A program made the translations under genes and the position numbers. A DNA stretch of 64,000 nucleotides from Akanthomyces muscarius (lineage: Eukaryota; Ascomycota; Sordariomycetes; Hypocreales; Cordycipitaceae): positions 1,488,001-1,552,000 of the forward strand of contig NW_026611618.1 of assembly GCF_028009165.1 (NCBI RefSeq), given 5' to 3'. Positions 58,001 to 64,000 of this stretch are shown in pieces; position 1 is the first letter of the stretch; each line of letters opens with the position of its first letter. The notes beneath the pieces are model-generated. The model worked only from the letters and a program-made list of their open reading frames with translations, searched no databases and was not told where the DNA came from.

Positions 58001-59030
58001 CGACAAGGTCATCGTGCGCGTGGTAACAAAAGGAGAAGATGTTTCGAGAGCGAAGGAGAACCGTGTCGCCGCCATGGCCCGATTCTGCCGACTCAGGAAC
58101 ATACAGTTGGACCACTGTCGCACGATCATCACAGTGCTTATGCGGATGCTTACCGAGGATGTAGACAGGGCGGCATGTGCGTCACGACTGCTGGCGCACT
58201 TGCCCGCAACATTGGAGAGACAGACTGAAACGTACACGCGGCTGCTCGGGTACCTTCGACATTTATCCAGCGGCGGTGAGCGACGTCGCGCTGATGACGC
58301 GGCCGCTGCCAACGTCTACACGCGTCGTTCCGCTGCGTTTAGCACACTGAAGGCCCAGGTGGCTGAGGCATGCAAGGGCACGGACTGGGGAGTGATCAAG
58401 GAGAGCTGCAAAGCGCTCAAGGAACTGCAAAAGTCCATCGCGGAGCAATGGGATATCCAGCCTTCAACACTCAAAGTGCAGGGCATGAGCGTTTACGACA
58501 AGCTGATTGCCGCCAAGATCCCGACGCCGGACGTGGAGCAGCAGCGGCTAACTCTTCACATGTTGACGAGACAGGTCTTTGGCGATGCAGAAATGTCGCG
58601 TGTTCCTTGGCAGGTTGGCAAAGCTGGTGAATTTGGCGGCGAAATTGAGCCTCTCGACGAAGCATTCGTGGAGGAAATGCTGACAGGAGAGGTAACGGCG
58701 CCTAATGAAGCCGTGACCAAGATTTCACAAACTTTGGAATTGAAGCCTGCTGAGGAAATCAAGGAGGACGCCTTGGACAAGTACAAATCTTCCCTCACGC
58801 CGGCATTTGTGCAATCTATGGAAAGGCAATTGACTCCCGAAGACGCCTGCACCTTGATGCATGTTCCCGTGGAGACCATGCAGGTGTTTGCCAAGGCGCT
58901 GAATCCCGATTTCGCGTGGGAGGATTTAGGCTGCAGATTCAGAGTGGTTATAATGGGGTTGCTGGCGAATCGATCAGCTCGTATTGAAAGCCGTCCGGTG
59001 AGGAAGTTGTTCAATTTGGCTTGCGAATAA
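55005..59030 (+). CDS. Large orphan fungal protein, 1278 residues, no recognised family
   Basis: Exons are 55005-55260, 55343-55698, 55751-55985 and 56041-59030 (introns of 82, 52 and 55 nt), giving 1278 residues. The frame is kept across all junctions, e.g. KFQNHL to SVFNDFQIMQ and DHVEK to TLFIIPVPL. There is no signal peptide, membrane helix, P-loop or zinc motif. The first 330 residues look beta-rich (ISSGNITILAVSTLEP; VFKRDGDSIVFSILPKA). A charged, probably coiled-coil helix lies at about residues 615-715 (LKKVSKQTQVALEPVISKLS; HDLKRLQRQSKIKDNVQAA). A hydrophobic, Gly-rich central part (SSAVISREYNINAGAPETGQ) and a helical C-terminal region follow, ending RKLFNLACE. The order suggests a large cytosolic scaffold, but I propose no function. 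Confidence 0.82.
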
Positions 59031-60096
59031 ACGGGCTGGATAATTGTTCCACAAAGTAGTTAGATTAATAAGAAGCTACCGATCTATAATATACGATTGT
59101 TTTCTATGCAATCGCGTCAAATTTGCCGTATCAGTGTACCCGGTCTTTACTCTTCGGACTACCTTCTGTCAGTAATAATGGTGGATAAGAGGAGGTAGAG
59201 GTAGACAGGTGCTCAACTAAAACTACCCGGACAACGGATGTGAGCAGCGGATCAAGGTGATACATTAGGACACCTTTTGCGAAACGGTATTTATCCGTCT
59301 TCGCGTTTTCGATTTTTCGACCTCTACCGAAGCAGCCTCCGCCAATACAGCAGGCAGAAGTTACAGCCACAAATGCACCTACAAACGGTAACACGTCACC
59401 GTGTCCACCTCTACTATGGGCTGCTGGACATAATGAGACGGGAAAGCTTAGGCCGGCTACGAGTGAAGATGGCGGGGTGCCAGCGCCGTGCATGAGCCGG
59501 TCCCCGGCTTGCATCAGCTGGTCCTGCCTCCGCCCGTTGACGGCCGGAGGTTGTGGTGAGACAAATGGACGGTGTCTGGCGGCCAGAAACAATTAAGGGA
59601 CAGGGGACTTCACTTCGCATGGGTATTAATACGTGGCACACTGGGCGGCCAGTACAGACGCAACGTTTGAGGCGATGGCAGCTAGGAGAGCTGCTGACAA
59701 ATCCGCTGCAGCTGTAGGCGTCGTGTATGTGCAAAACGTAAAGGATTGCCTGCTGCCTGCTAATAAGCAGACTGAAAAGAGGAAGCCGTTGGGGAACTAC
59801 TCAGTAGGGAGTTAGGTGGGTAAGGGTGCTTCCAAGAATTAGGGATACTAGATACCACGTAATCTACGCACAAAGGATAACTAGGCGACGAAAAGTGGTC
59901 CACCTTGGCCGCCTGAAGTGACGCCTCCCCGCCGCAAGTATTAGGCTTCGTGTCAGCTGAAAGCAACAACTTGCCTCATCGACTCGAGTGGTGTGCCAGT
60001 TTTCTCACCGCACCCGATACGCAGTTTCCTCCCCGCAAATTGAAAAGGCAAAAATAAAATAAAAATAAAAAATTGAAAAACATTTTGTTTTTCAAG
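59031..60096. other. Intergenic, 1.07 kb
   Basis: Contains the 3' flank of the orphan gene and the promoter and AT-rich leader (A/T run about 60050-60090) of the BiP-like gene. The frames here lack ATG starts or protein-like content. Confidence 0.5.
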
Positions 60097-62042
60097 ATGC
60101 TCCACCTGCGCTGTCGGCTCGCCGTTGGGCTCTTGGCCTGTGTCGCGCTTCTCCTTACCGCTCGTTTTCTCATGGGAGCCCCCAAAGAGAAATACGGCAC
60201 TGTCATCGCCATCGTAATTGCTTCGCGACCTCGACCACGCAGTGGAGCCCCGCAGACTAATGGTTTATAGGACTTGGGGACGGCTTACTCTCGTGTCGCC
60301 GTGATGAAAAATGGCAAGATGGAAATACTCGCCAATCATCAGGGCAACCTCGTTACTCCTTCCTATGTCGCGTTCACCAAAGAGGGGCGTCTGGTTGGCG
60401 ACCCAGCCAAGAACCAAGCCGCCGCAAACCCATTCAATACCGTCTTTGGTGTCAAGTAATGCCACTTCATTTCTCCGTCAGAAAAACCGGAGGGCCTGTC
60501 GTTAACCTGACCTTAGGCGTCTCATCGGTCGCAAGTTCGACCAGGCAGACGTGCAGGCCGACATCGAGCGCTTCCCGTTTACAATTGTCTCCAAGAATAA
60601 TAATCCTGTAATTCAGGTCGAGACCGACAAAGGAAAGAAACAATTTACCCCTGAGGAGATCTTGGGTATGATTCTTATGGGGATGAAGGAGATTGCTGAA
60701 GGTCACCTCGGCAGCAAGGTCACCCACGCTGTGATTACAGTTCCGGCCAACTTCAATGTGAGTTCAATTTTATGTGAGCTTAAATAGACTGAATCTGTCA
60801 CTAATACCTCTATAGGATAGCCAGCGGCAGGCTACCAAGAAAGCTGGTACAATTGCCGGTCTAACCATACTCCGAATGATCGACGAGCCTATCGCTGCTG
60901 GCATGGCTTATAACCTAGACATGGACGTAATGGACGACGAACGTTATATTATTGTCTATGATCTCGGTAATAGCTTTGATCTCTCGTTACTATCTATTGA
61001 CGGTGGATTTGTTGAAGTTCTTGCTACCACTAGTGATCCTCACTTAGGTGGCGAAGAATTCGACCAGCGCATGATCGACTTCTTTATTGATTCATACAAC
61101 AGCGAAAACAATGTTGATATTGCGAAAGACTTTCAAGCCATTGGAAGACTAAAGCGTGAGGTCGAGAGAGCCAAGTACATCCTTTCTTCTCAGACAAGCA
61201 CTCATATTGAGATTGAGTCCTTCTTTGAGGGAAAGGATTTCTCCAAAAATTTGACCCGTGCTAAGCTTGAAGAGCTCAATATGGATCTTTTCAAACAAAC
61301 TATTACCTGCATAGATCAAGTTCTCAGGGAAGCTAATATGAAGAAGTCTAACGTTCATGACGTTATGGTTATTGGGGGCGCCTCCCATATTCCCAGAGTC
61401 CAGTCTCTTATCGAAGACTTTTTTGACGGTAATAAAGTCAAAGACCTTGATCGCGACGGCGCTATAGTGATTGGAGCTGGCGAGCAAGCGGGAATCATGT
61501 CCGATGGGCACTGGACCGTGCACCCTGTACTTACTGACTCTAGCCCTTTGACTCTGGGCATTGAAACCGCTGGCGGTACAATGTTCACATTGATTCCCCG
61601 CCACAGCCCTGTGCCTACTCGCAAGAGCCGTATCTTCTCAACTACTGCCGATAACCAAAGGGCGGTAGTAATCAAGGTCTTTGAAGGCGAGCGTTCTATG
61701 ACAAGAGGAAACACGTTGCTCGGCACATTCGAGCTCGCCGGTATTCCTTTAGCTTCACGCGGTATTCCAGAGATTGAGGTCTCTTTTGAACTCACCCGAG
61801 CCAATACTCTTCAAGTCTTTGCCGTCGAAAAGGGCACTGGGAAACAGAAAGCTATCACCATTCTCAGAAAGGGTCGTCTCCCCGAAGAGGAAATTAATCG
61901 GATACTTATTGAGGCGGCGAGTTACGCAGATGAAGATAAAGCCAGTCGTGAAAGAATTGATTGCGATAATCTTGGGGATTTTTCTTCAAGTCTGAAGAGC
62001 TTGGACGGCAAGGGGGATGGCAACTTTCACGACGAGCTGTAG
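60097..62042 (+). CDS. Divergent ER Hsp70 (BiP/Kar2-like) paralogue, lid-less, HDEL tail
   Basis: Exons are 60097-60213, 60271-60455, 60517-60757 and 60816-62042 (introns of 57, 61 and 58 nt), giving 589 residues. An N-terminal hydrophobic leader ([20 protein letters not shown]) and a C-terminal HDEL place it in the ER. Hsp70 blocks remain: [103 protein letters not shown]. Key changes are the phosphate loop DLGGGTFD reduced to DLGNSFD (one residue shorter), a linker HPVLTDSS in place of the usual VLLLDV, and loss of most of the C-terminal lid (about 85 residues) just before GDGNFHDEL. It probably binds or hydrolyses ATP poorly, so a regulatory pseudo-chaperone or a decaying copy are both possible. 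Confidence 0.88.
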
Positions 62043-63071
62043 CTGTGTAAGCTACCATGACATAAGTCAGATGACAGTAATCTAGCCACTTTACCTTAAT
62101 GTCGCTGTTAGACTTAGTGCTGATAGCTCTTCTTTATGCCTGTCCGTCAATGCGCGTATTTTGCACAAACTTCGTTGGGACACGATACCTCTGGCAAAAA
62201 AAAAATTGATATTTTGGACCCTACGCATCAAGGCAAGGGAATTTACGAGCTCCTTGCCAATGTAGCCACTAGCATACCCAGTTGGGTTTCATTATGTAAA
62301 AAGTCAAAGCCATTAAACTGAAGCGTCTTTTAAATACTATTATCCGAAAGGGCCCTCAAAAGTTAGAGTGCTATGTGTGTGCCAACAATTTTGACGCCGC
62401 GAACATGAAGAACAACGCTAGCGTGAACTGACGATAGTTACTGCCAGGATGTGCTTCGATCGCAGGTATTGCCCTTGTAGATGTAGTGAGATCTCTGCCG
62501 ACTAAGTCTGCTGGAAAGCAGAGCTGCGCAAGTGTTGACCTGTGGGCAGTTACCCGTCGTCGAGTTTGACTGGCTTACCTGCCCACATCCGAGATGTAGT
62601 ACGTCCGAGCACATGGCTGTACAACGACGAGAAACTATCTAGATGAACCTTGGAGAGAGTTTTCTCTTCCTAGCAAGCAATTAAACCACCCTTCGGGGGT
62701 CTCGGCCATCATACCTCGCTATCCCTGCCATGCACCTGCTCAAATTTCTCTGCGCTAGTCATAACCCTTGACACTTGTTGTCTTGAGGTAATATTAAGCA
62801 AATGTGATAATGAGATGGAGATTCTTTTTTTTTTCTTAACTGATCTTATCTTAACTCCATGCTCATGTCCCTCTTAATAAGTTCTGTCTTCCGCCTACTA
62901 CGTGGTGAATGTACCTTTACTAAACTGACAACCAGACCTACCTCAAAGCCACACATGACCTGTCGCTAGTATAGCGCCACGAAAATTGTTGTGTTGATCT
63001 CTCTTATAACACACATGTTGTCCCAGTAACGCCTATTCCACATTTAGAGTAGAAGATCATAGCTGACAGCA
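62043..63071. other. Intergenic, 1.03 kb, containing a LysM relic
   Basis: No intact gene. A decayed LysM module sits near 62455-62495 (listed separately). An AT-rich patch with a T run lies near 62825. Confidence 0.5.
62455..62495 (-). pseudogene. Fragment of a LysM domain
   Basis: On the minus strand this reads HYIYKGNTCD, the same peptide as in the downstream multi-LysM gene, followed by an in-frame stop shortly after. At DNA level it matches 63183-63219 with few differences. No start or second conserved block is visible, so this is a relic of a duplicated module. Confidence 0.7.
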
Positions 63072-64000
63072 TTAAACGCCGACACAAGCGTACGCGTCTG
63101 CCCAGAGACCCTCGCACCGCGCCCCAATTTGCGCGTTCCAAGTGGAAAAGTCCTGCTGAGATATGTGGTGGTATGATGTGATTTGATCGCAAGTATTGCC
63201 CTTATAGATGTAGTGAAATTGTTTGCAGTAGGTCACCATGCCTGGCTGCGTAGGTTGCGGCGTCTGGATGCCATTGGATGGAGTCGTGGACGTGGGGAGA
63301 GGTTTTTCGCCAATGACACCAACACAGGCATAGGCATCAGCTAACAAACCCGTACATTGCTGTCCGATCTGAGGATTCCATCGAGCAAACTGTTCCTGAG
63401 TAATGCCATTATAAGAGGTGATTTGGCCGCAGGTATTGCCTTTGTAGATATAATGAAATTTGTTGCAGTTATCCACCATGCCTGGCTGTGTGGGCTGCGG
63501 TGTCTGACTGCCGGTGGGTGCCGTGGACGTAGTGGTAGGTGCGGGTTCCTCGCCTATAACACCAACACAGGCGTAGGCGTCAGATAGTAAACCCGTACAT
63601 TGCTGTCCAATCTGAGGATTCCATCGAGCAAACTGTTCCTGAGTAATGCCATTATAAGAGGTGATTTGGCCGCAGGTGTTGCCTTTGTAGATATAGTGAA
63701 ATTTGTTGCAGTTGCGAGCCATGTCAGGCTGCGTAGGCGTAGGCGTTTGGACGCCGTTGCCAGTATTGGTGCTAGTGGTCGTGACCAGCGTAGTTGATGT
63801 TGGGGGCGTTGAAACAGGTAGTGCTGGTCCTTCGACGCAGTATGACTGATTGATAGGGAAATTGCCACAGTTGGAACCGATAGATGGATTCCAGTACAAG
63901 AACTGTTCCATGGTGCAGTCATTGGCAGCAGGAACGTTCGCGCAGGCCACTGCTTCTGACCCGCCATTATCAAAAAACCAAGTGCAGCTCTTCACTGTCT
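63072..64000 (-). CDS. Multi-LysM secreted protein (chitin-binding type), 5' end outside window
   Basis: The frame enters from the right edge and stops at 63072; no ATG is present in the visible part (the apparent start at 63995 is GTG), so the N-terminus and signal peptide lie outside. Three complete LysM-like modules share the pattern C-FHYIYKGNTC-QITSY...F-WN-QIG-C-GL-DAYACVGV; a fourth, more divergent one begins the window (ACANVPAANDCTMEQFLYWN). Modules are joined by Thr/Pro/Ser-rich linkers (TPQPTQPGM repeated). Modules 2 and 3 are near-identical with a 243-bp (81-residue) period. LysM proteins of fungi bind chitin or peptidoglycan and can hide hyphal chitin from host or microbial recognition. 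The protein ends within a module at DAYACVGV. Confidence 0.88.
   Translation of the reverse strand, partial: TVKSCTWFFDNGGSEAVACANVPAANDCTMEQFLYWNPSIGSNCGNFPINQSYCVEGPALPVSTPPTSTTLVTTTSTNTGNGVQTPTPTQPDMARNCNKFHYIYKGNTCGQITSYNGITQEQFARWNPQIGQQCTGLLSDAYACVGVIGEEPAPTTTSTAPTGSQTPQPTQPGMVDNCNKFHYIYKGNTCGQITSYNGITQEQFARWNPQIGQQCTGLLADAYACVGVIGEKPLPTSTTPSNGIQTPQPTQPGMVTYCKQFHYIYKGNTCDQITSYHHISQQDFSTWNAQIGARCEGLWADAYACVGV
63340..63725 (-). repeat. Near-identical tandem LysM modules, 243-bp period
   Basis: The stretch around 63345-63475 recurs at about 63588-63718 with a few substitutions (for example GTATTGCCTTTG versus GTGTTGCCTTTG). The offset is exactly 243 bp, so the frame is kept. This points to a recent in-frame domain duplication or gene conversion. 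Confidence 0.85.

Noticed and set aside
59131..59592. 153-codon minus-strand frame after the orphan gene
   Set aside because: Starts at TTG and has no protein-like features.
62136..62321. 61-codon plus-strand frame after the BiP-like gene
   Set aside because: No homology or splice signals; likely chance frame in the 3' flank.
1..64000. tRNA, rRNA, CRISPR, plasmid origin or prophage
   Set aside because: No tRNA-like B box with matching arms, rRNA block or spaced direct repeats were noticed by eye; a fungal nuclear context makes bacterial features unlikely. A dedicated tRNA scan was not possible.

Overview
The window is nuclear DNA from a filamentous ascomycete. The evidence is short GT-AG introns (47-116 nt, often with a CTAAC/CTAAT branch motif), compact genes on both strands, Zn2Cys6 regulators, fungal ABC transporters, a LysM protein, and AT-rich relic islands that look like repeat-induced mutation. 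Protein character suggests Hypocreales (inference only). All spliced models were built by hand from splice sites and reading-frame continuity.

Layout. (1) 1-1539: 5' part of a conserved fungal membrane/coiled-coil protein that runs off the left edge. (2) 4261-8715: full-length ABCC-type ABC transporter on the minus strand. (3) 10106-22510: housekeeping block holding an uncharacterised protein, App1 phosphatidate phosphatase, Drs1 DEAD-box helicase, EB1/Bim1 microtubule plus-end protein, Vam7 vacuolar SNARE and a GNAT acetyltransferase. (4) 24283-28698: a second ABCC transporter, paralogous to the first and on the opposite strand, so the pair is head-to-head around the housekeeping block. (5) 28.7-30.5 kb: relic DNA with a DUF4238-like pseudogene and a 36-nt scrap of the gene at 10.1-11.2 kb. 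(6) 30519-41000: PDR-type ABCG transporter, a spliced cis-CaaD-like tautomerase and a Zn2Cys6 regulator, with two TCCGCGGA-centred palindromes between them; this resembles a small detoxification module. (7) 41.3-44.3 kb: a small beta-trefoil-like protein and a single-pass membrane protein with a lectin-like ectodomain. (8) 44834-50466: a CPS1/DIP2-type double adenylation-domain protein, divergent from a Zn2Cys6 regulator with a disturbed reading frame. (9) 55005-59030: a four-exon gene for a 1278-residue protein that I cannot assign to any family. (10) 60097-64000: a divergent ER Hsp70 (BiP) paralogue with a broken phosphate loop and missing lid but an intact HDEL tail, then a LysM relic and a multi-LysM protein that runs off the right edge.

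The accessory content (three drug-type ABC transporters, tautomerase, LysM protein, two Zn2Cys6 factors, relic genes) points to xenobiotic handling and environmental or host interaction embedded among core genes. The strongest candidates for something undescribed are the large orphan protein, the BiP-like pseudo-chaperone, and the possible ABCG-tautomerase-Zn2Cys6 regulon.
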